From positions 5,209-69,208 of the forward strand of contig NZ_JBAZKR010000005.1 of the NCBI RefSeq assembly GCF_041650655.1: 64,000 nucleotides of DNA. The letters are read 5' to 3'. This document shows positions 27,884-39,222 of this stretch, one piece after another (the first letter of the stretch is position 1; each line of letters begins with the position of its first letter). The notes under the pieces were generated by a model. The model was given only the letters and a program-made list of their open reading frames with translations, made no database searches and had not been told where the DNA came from. The translations under genes were made by a program, and so were the position numbers. Source of the DNA: Zavarzinia sp041650655 (lineage in GTDB: Bacteria; Pseudomonadota; Alphaproteobacteria; Zavarziniales; Zavarziniaceae).

Positions 27884-29767
27884 ATGGCCGACGACGTCAC
27901 AGACGAGATCAAGTCCCGCCTTCTCCTGTCCACCATCGTGGGCCGGCGCACCAAGATCATGCGCAAGGGGCGGGGCGATTTCATGGCCCTCTGCCCCTTC
28001 CACGGTGAGAAGACGCCGTCCTTCCACGTGATGGACGATCGCGGGGCCTATTACTGCTTCGGCTGCGGCGAGAAGGGCGACATTTTCACCTTCGTCCAGA
28101 AGACGGAGAATCTGGGCTTCCGCGAAGCACTGGAAAAGCTGGCGGCGGAAGCCGGCGTCGCCCTGCCGGCGCCCAATCCCGAAGCCAAGCAGCAGGCGGA
28201 GAAGCGCCAGGGCCTGCACGAGGCATTGGAAACCGCCTGCGCCTGGTACGAGGCCCAGCTCAAGACCGCCGCCGGGGCGGGGGGGCGCGCCTATTTCGAA
28301 CGCCGCGGCCTGAGTGCCGCAACGATTGCCCGCCACCGCCTGGGCTATGCCCCCGGCGGCCACACCCAGATGATGGATGCGCTGGTCGCCCGCGGCTTTC
28401 CGCCGGACCTGCTGGTCGAGGCGGGCCTGATCCGCCGGCCGGATGACGGGCGGAGCCCTTACGACTATTTCCGCGACCGGGTGACCTTTCCGATTCGCGA
28501 CCCGCGCGGCAAGGTCATCGCCTTCGGCGCCCGCACCATGGGCGACGGCGAGCCGAAATATCTGAACTCGCCGGACACGCCGCTCTTCCACAAGGGCGAG
28601 ACCCTGTTCAACCTGAGCCTGGCGCGCGAGGCGGCGCACAAGGCGGGCCGCGTCGTCGTCTGCGAAGGCTATATGGACGTGATCGCCCTCGATCAGGCGG
28701 GCATCGCGGAAGCCGTCGCCCCCCTGGGCACCGCCCTGACCGAAGCGCAGATCGAAGCCCTGTGGCGCCTGGCGCCGGAGCCGGTCCTCTGTTTCGACGG
28801 CGACAATGCGGGCCAGCGGGCGGCCAGCCGGGCGCTCGACCGGGCGCTGCCGATGCTGAAACCCGGCCATTCGCTCCGCTTCCTCACCCTGCCCGACAAG
28901 CTCGACCCCGACGAGTTGATCCGCCGCGACGGCCCGGCCGCGATGAAGGCACAGCTCGACAAGGCGATCCCCTTGGTTGAGTTCCTCTGGGCGCGGGAAG
29001 TGGCGGCCGCAGACCTCGCCACGCCCGAACGCCGCGCTGCCTTCGAAGCCCGCGTCGGCCAGGTCGTGCGCGAGATCGGCGACGCCCGCATCCAGGCCCA
29101 TTACCGCGAAGAATTGCGCGGCCGGGTGCGCAACCTGATGGACAGCCTCCGGCCCCAGCGGCCGGCCGCACCGCCACGGGGGCCGAGGGCGCCCTGGCGG
29201 CCCGGCTTCGGCGGCCCGCCGGTGAAGGCCGGGGCGGGGCGGACGCTCCGCTCCAGCCGGCTGGCGCAAGGCCAGAACGCCGGGGCGGCCCGTTCCGAGG
29301 GGTTGCTGCTGCTGACCGTCGTCCAGCATCCGAGCCTCCTGCCCAAGGTGGCCGAGGAGCTGGGGCAGCTCCATTTCCTGTCCGAGTCGCTTGACAGGCT
29401 GCGATCCGCCCTTTTAAGCATGTCTTTTGATGTGCCGGGCCTTGACAGTGAGCAGGTCAAAGGCCACTTAGCGGATGCGGGATTGGCCGAGACGATTGCC
29501 CACCTCGAAGATGATCCCTTCCTGCGGCTGCACGGCATGGCCCGCGAAGGGGAGGCCATCGACCAGGTCGAAGAGGGTTGGCGGCACGTTTTGGCCCTGC
29601 ACCGCAGGCAGACGGATTTGACGGCGGAGCTGAACGAAGCACAGGCGAGTTACGAAGCTTCGCCGACGGAAGCCGGCCTGCGGCGCATCCAGGCGATTGG
29701 ACGAGAATTGACCCGCATCGTGTCCCAGGTCGGTGAGACCGGGCAGGATGGCGGGTTTTCGGCATGA
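27884..29767 (+). CDS. dnaG: DNA primase
   Basis: Makes RNA primers at the replication fork, 627 residues. The N-terminal zinc-binding domain has Cys37, His40, Cys58 and Cys61. The catalytic core has the TOPRIM acidic motifs VVCEGYMDVIAL and DGDNAG. The C-terminal part (about 430-627) would bind the helicase DnaB. It is directly followed by rpoD after 54 bases, the old macromolecular-synthesis order without rpsU. Confidence 0.97.
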   Translation: MADDVTDEIKSRLLLSTIVGRRTKIMRKGRGDFMALCPFHGEKTPSFHVMDDRGAYYCFGCGEKGDIFTFVQKTENLGFREALEKLAAEAGVALPAPNPEAKQQAEKRQGLHEALETACAWYEAQLKTAAGAGGRAYFERRGLSAATIARHRLGYAPGGHTQMMDALVARGFPPDLLVEAGLIRRPDDGRSPYDYFRDRVTFPIRDPRGKVIAFGARTMGDGEPKYLNSPDTPLFHKGETLFNLSLAREAAHKAGRVVVCEGYMDVIALDQAGIAEAVAPLGTALTEAQIEALWRLAPEPVLCFDGDNAGQRAASRALDRALPMLKPGHSLRFLTLPDKLDPDELIRRDGPAAMKAQLDKAIPLVEFLWAREVAAADLATPERRAAFEARVGQVVREIGDARIQAHYREELRGRVRNLMDSLRPQRPAAPPRGPRAPWRPGFGGPPVKAGAGRTLRSSRLAQGQNAGAARSEGLLLLTVVQHPSLLPKVAEELGQLHFLSESLDRLRSALLSMSFDVPGLDSEQVKGHLADAGLAETIAHLEDDPFLRLHGMAREGEAIDQVEEGWRHVLALHRRQTDLTAELNEAQASYEASPTEAGLRRIQAIGRELTRIVSQVGETGQDGGFSA

Positions 29768-29821
29768 CATGACGTTGCGGGACTGCCCGCGGGTGGCGGC
29801 GCGTATCCCAAGGGGCTGAGC

Positions 29822-31783
<1,962 letters not shown>

Positions 31784-31795
31784 TCCTTGCAACCT

Positions 31796-31825
31796 GGACG
31801 GTTGCCCCTCAAGGGGCGACCGTCC
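31796..31825 (+). terminator. Stem-loop after rpoD
   Basis: A 13-bp stem with one G-T wobble (31796-31808 with 31813-31825) and a TCAA loop, 12 bases after the rpoD stop. There is no clear T-run. It is the likely end of the dnaG-rpoD transcript. Confidence 0.65.
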
Positions 31826-31917
31826 GGTTCATCTTCGATCAAACGACAGTAGACAGGCGTGCTGCATCGCGGCATCGTCCCGGCGGGAATAGCCGGGGGA
31901 TCCGGCAAGGAGGCGCA

Positions 31918-32535
31918 GTGCGGCAGTTGATCGACGGCTACAGGCGGTTTCGTGCCGGCCACTGGCCGGAATATCGGGACATCTACCGCGAATTGTCGCG
32001 CCACGGGCAGAAGCCGCCCACCCTGGTGATCGCCTGTTCGGACAGCCGGGTGGACCCGGCGGTGATCTTCGACGCCCAGCCGGGCGAGATCTTCGTCGTG
32101 CGCAACGTCGCCAACCTGGTGCCGCCGCGCGAGCAGGGCGAGGGCCAGCACGGTACCTCGGCGGCGCTCGAATTCGCCGTCCGGGTGCTCAAGGTCGACA
32201 TGATCCTGGTGCTCGGCCACGGTGATTGCGGGGGCATCAAGGCGTCGCTGATCGGCGACCCGCTGGGCGATTCCGAATATCTCGGCAAATGGATCGGGTT
32301 GATCGAGCCGGCCAAGGCGCGGCTGGAACATCTCGATCCTGAAGACCCGGTGTCCCGCGATCGCCTCGAATTCGAATCGATCCGCCTCTCCCTCGACCGC
32401 CTGATGACCTTCCCCTTCGTGGCCCAGGCCGTGGCGGCCGGCCATCTCACGCTGGAAGGCGCCCGCTTCCGCGTCTTCGACGGCCGGCTCGAATGGCTGG
32501 ACAAGACGAGTGGCGAATTCTCCCGCGTCGAATAG
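31918..32535 (+). CDS. Beta-class carbonic anhydrase
   Basis: Cytoplasmic zinc enzyme interconverting CO2 and bicarbonate, 205 residues. The zinc ligands Cys40, His101 and Cys104 (ACSDSR and LGHGDCGG) and the Asp42-Arg44 dyad are present. The start is GTG at 31918, supported by AAGGAGG four bases upstream. It stands alone between rpoD and a tRNA gene. A role in supplying bicarbonate to CarAB and other carboxylating enzymes is plausible but inferred. Confidence 0.95.
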   Translation: MRQLIDGYRRFRAGHWPEYRDIYRELSRHGQKPPTLVIACSDSRVDPAVIFDAQPGEIFVVRNVANLVPPREQGEGQHGTSAALEFAVRVLKVDMILVLGHGDCGGIKASLIGDPLGDSEYLGKWIGLIEPAKARLEHLDPEDPVSRDRLEFESIRLSLDRLMTFPFVAQAVAAGHLTLEGARFRVFDGRLEWLDKTSGEFSRVE

Positions 32536-32566
32536 TTGGCACAGGCGGCCTCGCCTGTTAATTGTG

Positions 32567-32587
32567 ACGCCCCGCACCGCGGGGTGT
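32567..32587 (+). terminator. Hairpin between carbonic anhydrase and tRNA
   Basis: A 9-bp stem with one wobble (32567-32575 with 32579-32587) and an ACC loop, nine bases before the tRNA. Only a short CTT follows; it may end the carbonic anhydrase transcript. Confidence 0.45.
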
Positions 32588-32596
32588 CTTCCGGTG

Positions 32597-32672
32597 GGGC
32601 CTGTAGCTCAATGGTTAGAGCCGGCCGCTCATAACGGTCTGGTTGCAGGTTCGAGTCCTGCCGGGCCCACCA
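32597..32672 (+). tRNA. tRNA with CAU anticodon, probably tRNA-Ile2 (lysidine type)
   Basis: A 76-base cloverleaf with encoded CCA: acceptor stem GGGCCTG/CGGGCCC, D-arm GCTC-GAGC, anticodon loop CTCATAA, and T-arm GCAGG-TTCGAGT-CCTGC. The anticodon CAU could belong to elongator Met, initiator Met or Ile2. The C4-G69 and C5-G68 pairs agree with the TilS recognition set of tRNA-Ile2, elongator Met tRNAs usually differ there, and the initiator's unpaired first position is absent. TilS would turn the C to lysidine to read AUA. Confidence 0.92.
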
Positions 32673-32726
32673 AATCGCTCAAAGGATAAGGGGCCAGCCG
32701 TCCCTGGCGCGGACGCCGTCCGCCGT

Positions 32727-33521
32727 TCAGGCGGCCGGCGGGTTCAGTTCGGGGGCCATCAGGCCGCCTTCGGGCAGGATCTGGCCGCCGTCGACCACGA
32801 TCGACTGGGCGGTGATATAGGCGGCTTCGTCGGAGGCCAGGAAGAGGGCGGCATTGGCGATGTCGAGGACGCTGCCCAACCGGCGGAGCGGCACCGAAGC
32901 CTCCATCTGTTTCACGTGCTCGGGGCCGAGGCCGGCCAGTCCTTCGGTGGCGATATTACCGGGCAGGACGGCGTTCACCGTGATCCGCCAGGGCGCCAGT
33001 TCGAGGGCGGCGGCACGCATGAAGCCGAGCTGGGCCGCCTTGGAGGCGGCGTAAGCGGTCATGAAGGGAACACCGGTGATCGGCCCGGTGATCGACGAGG
33101 TCAGCACGATGCGCCCGTTCCGGCTGGCCTTCATGACCGGCAGGGAGGCGGTGACGGCCAGGAAGGTCCCCTTCACATTGGTGTCCATCACCCGCGCGTA
33201 GTCGCCCACGGTCATGTCCGCCAGGGAGACGGTCGGGAAGATGCCTGCATTGGCGCAGAGAATGTCGATCCCGCCATGGGCGGTGACCGCCGCTTCGGCC
33301 ATCGCCTGCATGTCCGGGGCGGAGGAGACGTCGGCGGCGAAACCCTTGGCGGTGCCGCCGGCCGCAGCGATTTCCGCGGCGACGGCTTCCGCCTCGTCGA
33401 TCTTGCGGGAGACGACGAGGACCTTGGCCCCGACCGCGCCGAAACGAAGCGCGATGCCCCGGCCGATCCCCTTGCTCGCCCCGGTGACGACGACGCTCCG
33501 CCCGGTCAATGGTGCCAGCAT
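32727..33521 (-). CDS. SDR family oxidoreductase (last gene of liv operon)
   Basis: Classical short-chain dehydrogenase/reductase, 264 residues. The cofactor motif TGASKGIG (about 13-20), NAG motif (LCANAG) and the catalytic Ser in SSITGP and Tyr-xxx-Lys in YAASKAAQ are intact. The Arg/Lys pattern after the glycine motif suggests NADP(H), but this is not certain. It resembles the SDR at 40130-40921 more than its direct neighbour, pointing to duplication within this module. It is separated from the next SDR upstream by 28 bases, so it is read with the liv transporter operon. Its substrate is unknown. Confidence 0.85.
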   Translation of the reverse strand: MLAPLTGRSVVVTGASKGIGRGIALRFGAVGAKVLVVSRKIDEAEAVAAEIAAAGGTAKGFAADVSSAPDMQAMAEAAVTAHGGIDILCANAGIFPTVSLADMTVGDYARVMDTNVKGTFLAVTASLPVMKASRNGRIVLTSSITGPITGVPFMTAYAASKAAQLGFMRAAALELAPWRITVNAVLPGNIATEGLAGLGPEHVKQMEASVPLRRLGSVLDIANAALFLASDEAAYITAQSIVVDGGQILPEGGLMAPELNPPAA

Positions 33522-33549
33522 CTCACTGTTCCTCGATCATAGGGGCCGC

Positions 33550-34329
33550 TCAGGCGGGCAGGGATTCGTAGACGCCGAGGGTGGCGAGCGTGCCGCCGTC
33601 GACCGGAATGTCGATCCCCGTGATGCCGGAGGCGGCGTCCGAGGCCAGGAAGGCGACCGCGGCCGCGACTTCCGGCACTTCGATCAGGCGGCGCAGGGGC
33701 ACGCGCTCGAAGCGGTGGAGCATGTAATCGAGCTGTTCCGGGCTCAGGAAGTCCTCGATCATCTTGGTCCGCACCCAGCCGGGGCTGACCGTGTTCACCC
33801 TGATGCCGAAGCAGGCGAGGGACTTGGCCGCGTCCTTGGTCAGGCCGACGATGCCCGCCTTGGAGGCGACATAGGAGGCCTGCGGCCCGTCGTAACCATG
33901 GGCGTCGATCGAGGCGATGTTGACGATGGAGCCGCCGCCCTGGTCCTTCATGCGCCTTGCCGCGCGTTGCGTCATCAGGAAGGTGCCGGTCAGATTGGTG
34001 CCGATCACCCGCTGCCAGCTCTCCACCGTGATGTCGAGGAATTCGGCCTCCTCGACGATGCCGGCGTTGTTGACCAGGATGTCGAGCCGGCCGAAGGCGG
34101 CATGGGCCGCCTCGACCACGGCTTCGACCGAGGCGGGGTCGGAGACGCTGCCGGTCACGCAGCGGACGCTGCCGCCCGCGGCCTCGATCTCGGCCGCCAG
34201 GGTCTCGAGTTCGCGGAGGCTCCGGCTCACCAGCACCAGCCTGGCGCCGAGGCTCGCCAGATGTTTGGCGATGCCCCGGCCGATGCCGCGTCCCGCCCCG
34301 GTGACCAGGGCGGTCTTGTCCTTCAGCAT
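33550..34329 (-). CDS. SDR family oxidoreductase
   Basis: Classical SDR of 259 residues: TGAGRGIGRGIA cofactor motif near residue 12, VNNAGI, Ser in NIASIDAHG and YVASKAGIV. It starts one base after the livM stop codon, so it is co-transcribed and probably translationally coupled with the transporter. This suggests it acts on the imported compound. The annotation as a specific alcohol dehydrogenase cannot be made from sequence. Confidence 0.85.
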   Translation of the reverse strand: MLKDKTALVTGAGRGIGRGIAKHLASLGARLVLVSRSLRELETLAAEIEAAGGSVRCVTGSVSDPASVEAVVEAAHAAFGRLDILVNNAGIVEEAEFLDITVESWQRVIGTNLTGTFLMTQRAARRMKDQGGGSIVNIASIDAHGYDGPQASYVASKAGIVGLTKDAAKSLACFGIRVNTVSPGWVRTKMIEDFLSPEQLDYMLHRFERVPLRRLIEVPEVAAAVAFLASDAASGITGIDIPVDGGTLATLGVYESLPA

Positions 34330-34330
34330 C

Positions 34331-35428
34331 TCAGCCCTCCGCCTTACCCTTGCGGAGATGCTGGCGGATGGCGGTGATCGCCTCCTCGATCTCGTGGCCG
34401 CCCATGAAGCCGTCCGGACGGAAGCACATGACGGTGACGATGATGACGCCGAGCATGAGACCGGAGAGGCCCAGCATCTCGGGGAAGGCGACGCCGAACA
34501 CCGTGATCCCGCCCTCGACCACGCGGACGAGTTCGAGCAGCACGGTGATGAGGGCGACGCCGACCATGGAGCCGGTCACCGAGCGCATGCCGCCGACGAT
34601 GGACATCGCCAGGGTCAGGAAGGCGGTGTGGAAATAGAAGGCCCGGGCATTGATGGTGCCGGCATAGAGCGCATAGAGGGCGCCCGCGCAGCCCACCACG
34701 GCGGAGCCCAGCACCCAGGCGACCAGGCGCAGGCGCTTCACGTCGACGCCCATGGCTTCCGCCGCCAGGGGATCGGTGGCGCTGGCGCGCAATTGGACGC
34801 CGGCGCGCGATCCCTTGAACAGGCGGGCGACGACCAGGGCGATCACGGCCGCCAGGATGATCAGCCCGGGGCCCACCGCCTTGGGGATGCCGAAGAAGGC
34901 CTGGGCACCCCGGAACAGGTCGGTCCAGGTGACCAACACACCCTGCACGATGACCAGGATCGAGATGGTCAGGATGGTCGCCGCGATACCCGCCAGGCGA
35001 ACCAGGACGAGGCCGCTGATCAGCCCGATCACCGTGGTCATGCAGACCGAGATGATGAAGGCATAGAGCGCGTCGACCTCGACCCCGGACATGCCGAAGG
35101 GCGCATTCGGGATCAGCGTCGCCTTGATCATCACGGGCGTCGCGAAGATCGCGGTGAAATAGGCGCCGAGCGCCATGAAGCCGGCATGACCGATGTTCAC
35201 GACATTGGCATTGCCCATGAAGATCTGCAGGCCGACGACGACGATCAGGTTGATATAGGCCGTCGCCATCAGGCGGACGATGAAGGGGCTGCCGGTCGCC
35301 ATGATCAGCAGGCCGACGGCGGCGGCGATCGCCGCCAGGTAGAAGGCACCCCGCAGGTTGGCGGCGAGACGGGGATCGACGGCGATGGCGCGGCCGCGCC
35401 GGCCCTCGGCATAGGCGAGCGTATTCAT
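34331..35428 (-). CDS. livM: Branched-chain amino acid-type ABC permease (LivM family)
   Basis: Inner-membrane permease of 365 residues with about nine or ten hydrophobic helices and the LivM signature region NVVNIGHAGFMALGAYF (about 90-106). The start MNTLAYAEGRRG is set by its ATGA overlap with livH; the frame runs further upstream but only as antisense-like sequence inside livH. It forms the channel with LivH. Substrate specificity lies with the binding protein and is unknown; an amino acid, amide or aromatic acid are all possible. Confidence 0.9.
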   Translation of the reverse strand: MNTLAYAEGRRGRAIAVDPRLAANLRGAFYLAAIAAAVGLLIMATGSPFIVRLMATAYINLIVVVGLQIFMGNANVVNIGHAGFMALGAYFTAIFATPVMIKATLIPNAPFGMSGVEVDALYAFIISVCMTTVIGLISGLVLVRLAGIAATILTISILVIVQGVLVTWTDLFRGAQAFFGIPKAVGPGLIILAAVIALVVARLFKGSRAGVQLRASATDPLAAEAMGVDVKRLRLVAWVLGSAVVGCAGALYALYAGTINARAFYFHTAFLTLAMSIVGGMRSVTGSMVGVALITVLLELVRVVEGGITVFGVAFPEMLGLSGLMLGVIIVTVMCFRPDGFMGGHEIEEAITAIRQHLRKGKAEG

Positions 35429-36324
35429 GCGGTCTTGTCTCCCAGTTCGATGCTGCGGCCGAGGATGCCCTGGGGCCGGAATACGAGGATGGCGCCGACG
35501 ATCAGGAACACGGAGGCGTCGCGGAGGCCGCCCAGCCGGTCCGGCAGCAGGACGATGAGCAGCACTTCGATGAAGCCGAGCAGCAGGCCGCCGACCACGG
35601 CCCCGGGCAGGCTGCCGAAGCCGCCGAGCACGCAGGCGACGAAGGCCTTGAGGACAGGCAGCAGGCCCATGAAGGGGTCGATCGCGCCCCGCCGGGCGAT
35701 GAAGAAGATCGCCGCGATCGAGGCGAGCAGGCCGGAAATCGCGAAGGCCGTGGCGATCACCCGATTGGCCCGCATGCCCATGAGGCGGACCGTGGTGAAG
35801 TCGAGTGCCGCCGCCCGCATGGCGAGGCCGACGCGCGTACCCTTCAGGAACCAGACCAGGGCGGCGATGGCGACCGAGGTCACGCCGACCTCGAGGCACT
35901 GGAGAATGGTGAAATTATAGCCGCCGACCTCGAAGGTGCTGTTCAGGACGGAGAGGGCAGGGACCGCCTTCGGCCTGGGCGAGACCATGAGCAGGAAGAG
36001 ATTCTGCAGCACGATGCCGACGCCGAAGGCGGTGAGGAGTCCGGTCGTCGATGGCGCATTCCGTACCGGCCGGAATGCGACCCGTTCCAGGACGAGGGCG
36101 ACGACGACCACGGTCACCACGGCGAAGAGGACGAGAAGCCAGGGATTGTCGATGCCCATGGCCGCCATGGCGAACATGGCGTAACCGGCGACGCCGATGA
36201 ATTCGCCATGGGCGAAGTTGACCAGGCCCATCACCGAAAAGACGATGGCGAGGCCGAGGGCCAGCAGGGAATATTGGGCGCCGATGCTGAAGCCGTTCAG
36301 CGCCTGTTCGAGCAGATAGTCCAT
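35425..36324 (-). CDS. livH: Branched-chain amino acid-type ABC permease (LivH family)
   Basis: Inner-membrane permease of 299 residues with about eight helices. It has the LivH features NGFSIGAQYSLLALGLAIVF and MGLVNFAHGEFIGVAGY near the N-terminus and the conserved FVACVLGGFGSLPGAVVGG loop. It is coupled to livM by ATGA and lies 16 bases after livF. It partners LivM in the membrane channel. Confidence 0.92.
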   Translation of the reverse strand: MDYLLEQALNGFSIGAQYSLLALGLAIVFSVMGLVNFAHGEFIGVAGYAMFAMAAMGIDNPWLLVLFAVVTVVVVALVLERVAFRPVRNAPSTTGLLTAFGVGIVLQNLFLLMVSPRPKAVPALSVLNSTFEVGGYNFTILQCLEVGVTSVAIAALVWFLKGTRVGLAMRAAALDFTTVRLMGMRANRVIATAFAISGLLASIAAIFFIARRGAIDPFMGLLPVLKAFVACVLGGFGSLPGAVVGGLLLGFIEVLLIVLLPDRLGGLRDASVFLIVGAILVFRPQGILGRSIELGDKTA

Positions 36325-36340
36325 TGCGGTCCTCCGGACG

Positions 36341-37054
<714 letters not shown>

Positions 37055-37062
37055 CGGCTCCC

Positions 37063-38223
37063 TCACTTCTTGAAGTGGGGGACGTCGGTCGGCACGGTCG
37101 CGGAGATCAGCACCGGCTTGCCGTCCTTGAAGCCCATGACCGGCACTTCCTTGATCGGGTAATGCCAGGGGTTGTCGTAGGAAACCGTCGGCGCGGTGAC
37201 GATTTCGAAGGGGCCCTTGGTATAGATCGCCTCGAGCATCGCCTTGGGATCGGTCGAGCCGGCGGCCTTGGCGGCGCCGACCAGGAGCTTCACGACGTCG
37301 CCGCCGAGGCCGAAGAAGGCGCCGTTGATCTCATAGCCGCGCTTGGCGCATTCGGCCTGGAAATTGGCGAGCGCGCCGCCGGGGGTCGGGTAGCCATGGG
37401 CGGCGAAGAAAACCGTGCCGTCGACATTGGCGGCACCGCCCGCGACGCTCGCCAGGGTGACGTCGTCGAAACCGTCCGAACCGAACACCATGGTCTTCAG
37501 GCCGGCGGCACGAAGCTGGCGGATGAGGACGCCGACATCGGGATTGACCGAGGAGATGTGGATGGCGTCCGGCGCCGGGTTCATGGCCTTCAGCTTGGAG
37601 ATGAAGGGCGACCAGTCGGTGATGCCGAAACCCGGATATTCGATCGTGCCGATGACCTTGCCGCCCAGCTTCTCGAAGACTTCGCCGAACCAGCCGGGCA
37701 GGGCGCGCGTCCAGGTCCCGGCGGCGTCGGAGACGAAGAGCACGACGCTGCGCGCGCCCTTGTCGTAGGCGACCTTCGCGGTGGCGGCGGCGTTGAACGG
37801 GTCCGGAACGGCCGTGGTTACGAAATTTTCGAGCCCGGTCGCAAACATCTCGACCTGCGTATTCATGGCCGAGAAGGTGATGGCGCCGTAACCGGCGGCG
37901 AGCTGCGCGATCGGGATCAGGCTGTCGGAGGCCGGCGTACCGGAGACCGCGACGACCTTTTCGTCCAGCATCTGCTGGGCCAGTGCGATGGCGAGCTGGG
38001 GCTCGGACTTGCTGTCCTTCACGTCGAGTTCGATCTTGTATTCGCCCTGTTCGTTCACCAGTTCGGCCATGCAGCGCAGGCCATGGGCGGCGGTATAGGG
38101 CGCCCAGTCACCGGAGATCGATTCCGGCGCACCGATCTTGATCGTCTCGGCCGCCAGGGCGGCGCTGGCGGGCAGCAGGGCACCGAGACCGAGGCCGAGC
38201 AGAATCTTGCTGTCGTTACGCAT
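37063..38223 (-). CDS. Periplasmic substrate-binding protein of Liv-type ABC importer
   Basis: Type I periplasmic binding protein (Peripla_BP_6), 386 residues with a clear signal peptide (about 1-24, ending ASAALA-AE). The mature part begins with TIKIGAPESISGDWAPY, the usual first strand and ligand-loop of the LivK family. The lobes and hinge are of normal length. It gives the transporter its specificity, which I cannot predict. It lies between livG and livF, so all transporter parts are in one operon, in an order (G-K-F-H-M) different from the classical one. Confidence 0.9.
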   Translation of the reverse strand: MRNDSKILLGLGLGALLPASAALAAETIKIGAPESISGDWAPYTAAHGLRCMAELVNEQGEYKIELDVKDSKSEPQLAIALAQQMLDEKVVAVSGTPASDSLIPIAQLAAGYGAITFSAMNTQVEMFATGLENFVTTAVPDPFNAAATAKVAYDKGARSVVLFVSDAAGTWTRALPGWFGEVFEKLGGKVIGTIEYPGFGITDWSPFISKLKAMNPAPDAIHISSVNPDVGVLIRQLRAAGLKTMVFGSDGFDDVTLASVAGGAANVDGTVFFAAHGYPTPGGALANFQAECAKRGYEINGAFFGLGGDVVKLLVGAAKAAGSTDPKAMLEAIYTKGPFEIVTAPTVSYDNPWHYPIKEVPVMGFKDGKPVLISATVPTDVPHFKK

Positions 38224-38255
38224 GTCTTACGCTCCTGAAGGGGGTCGGATGGGGA

Positions 38256-39053
38256 TCAGGCCGGCTCGTCTTCGCCGCCGCCGATGTAGACTTCGATGAC
38301 GCGGGGGTCGTTCAGCACTTCCTCCGGCCCGCCGATGGTCAGGATCTCGCCCATGTGCAGGACGGCGACCCGCTCGCACACCCGGCGGATGAAGCGAAGA
38401 TCGTGTTCGATGACGAGGACGCCGCAGCCGAAGTCGTCGCGGATCTGTTGGATCAGATCGACGAGGTGCTCGGACTCGCTGTCGTTCATGCCGGCCGCCG
38501 GCTCGTCCAGCAGCAGGTAGGAAGGCGCCAGCGCGAGGGCGCGGGCGATTTCCAGCCGGCGCTGCAGGCCATAGGGCAGGGTGGTCGCCATGCGGTCGGC
38601 CAGGGCACCGAGACCCATGCGGGCGAGAAGATCGTCGATCGAATGAAGCTCCGGCCCGCCGACCCGGTGACGGCTCGCCGTGGTATGGGCGACCTCGACG
38701 TTCTGGCGCACGGTCAGATGGGCGAACAGGCGGATGTTCTGGAAGGTCCGCCCGACGCCGGCGCGGGCGCATTGCGGCACCGTCAGCCCGACCAGGGAGC
38801 GGCCGTCCATGGTAACGTCACCCGTGTCGGGCCGGAGCGTTCCGGTGATCAGGTTGATCAGCGTGCTCTTGCCCGCGCCGTTCGGTCCGATGAGGCCGAG
38901 GATTTCGCCGGCATCGCACCGTAGCGTGACCCCGCGGACCGCGTAGACGCCGCCGAAACGCTTGGAAAGGTTGCGGATGTCGAGGCAGCGGGCAGGGGCT
39001 GGCGCAATGGCCGCGTCAGGCCCTGGATCCGCTTCAAGTGGCATGGCCGTCAT
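38256..39053 (-). CDS. livG: ABC transporter ATP-binding protein (LivG family), first gene of operon
   Basis: Second ATPase of the importer, 265 residues: Walker A LIGPNGAGKST, Q-loop in NIRLFAHLTV, signature PYGLQRRLEIARAL, Walker B LLLDEPAAGMND, and C-terminal GEILTIGGPEEVLNDPRVIEVYIG that is typical of LivG. It is the first gene of the livG-binding protein-livF-livH-livM-SDR-SDR operon. The palindrome at 39120-39135 is centred 74 bases before its start codon. Confidence 0.92.
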   Translation of the reverse strand: MTAMPLEADPGPDAAIAPAPARCLDIRNLSKRFGGVYAVRGVTLRCDAGEILGLIGPNGAGKSTLINLITGTLRPDTGDVTMDGRSLVGLTVPQCARAGVGRTFQNIRLFAHLTVRQNVEVAHTTASRHRVGGPELHSIDDLLARMGLGALADRMATTLPYGLQRRLEIARALALAPSYLLLDEPAAGMNDSESEHLVDLIQQIRDDFGCGVLVIEHDLRFIRRVCERVAVLHMGEILTIGGPEEVLNDPRVIEVYIGGGEDEPA

Positions 39054-39119
39054 CCGGCAGGCTCCCGTTCCCGTTTACTTTCGGATGGAAGCGTGATGCC
39101 CGGGGGAGGTCCCCCGCAA

Positions 39120-39135
39120 TCCACCTTAGGGTGGA
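39120..39135. promoter_or_regulatory. Putative operator upstream of liv operon
   Basis: Palindrome TCCACC-TTAG-GGTGGA. A 20-base core, CAATCCACCTTNNGGTGGAA, is shared with the site at 42330-42345 upstream of the dioxygenase operon. It is centred about 74 bases before the livG start. The LuxR-type regulator encoded between the two operons is the natural candidate to bind it. Confidence 0.65.
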
Positions 39136-39222
39136 ACGCAGCGCCGGCGTCGCCGGTATTTTGTAACTGAGTTGATTACACAAAAAGACATGCTCCTGCT
39201 CTGTTTTTGACCACCCGGCCGG

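Noticed and set aside
34870..34885. Ten-base similarity to the tRNA 3' end (GGGCCCACC) inside livM, considered as an attachment site
   Set aside because: Too short, inside a conserved coding region, and no integrase is nearby.
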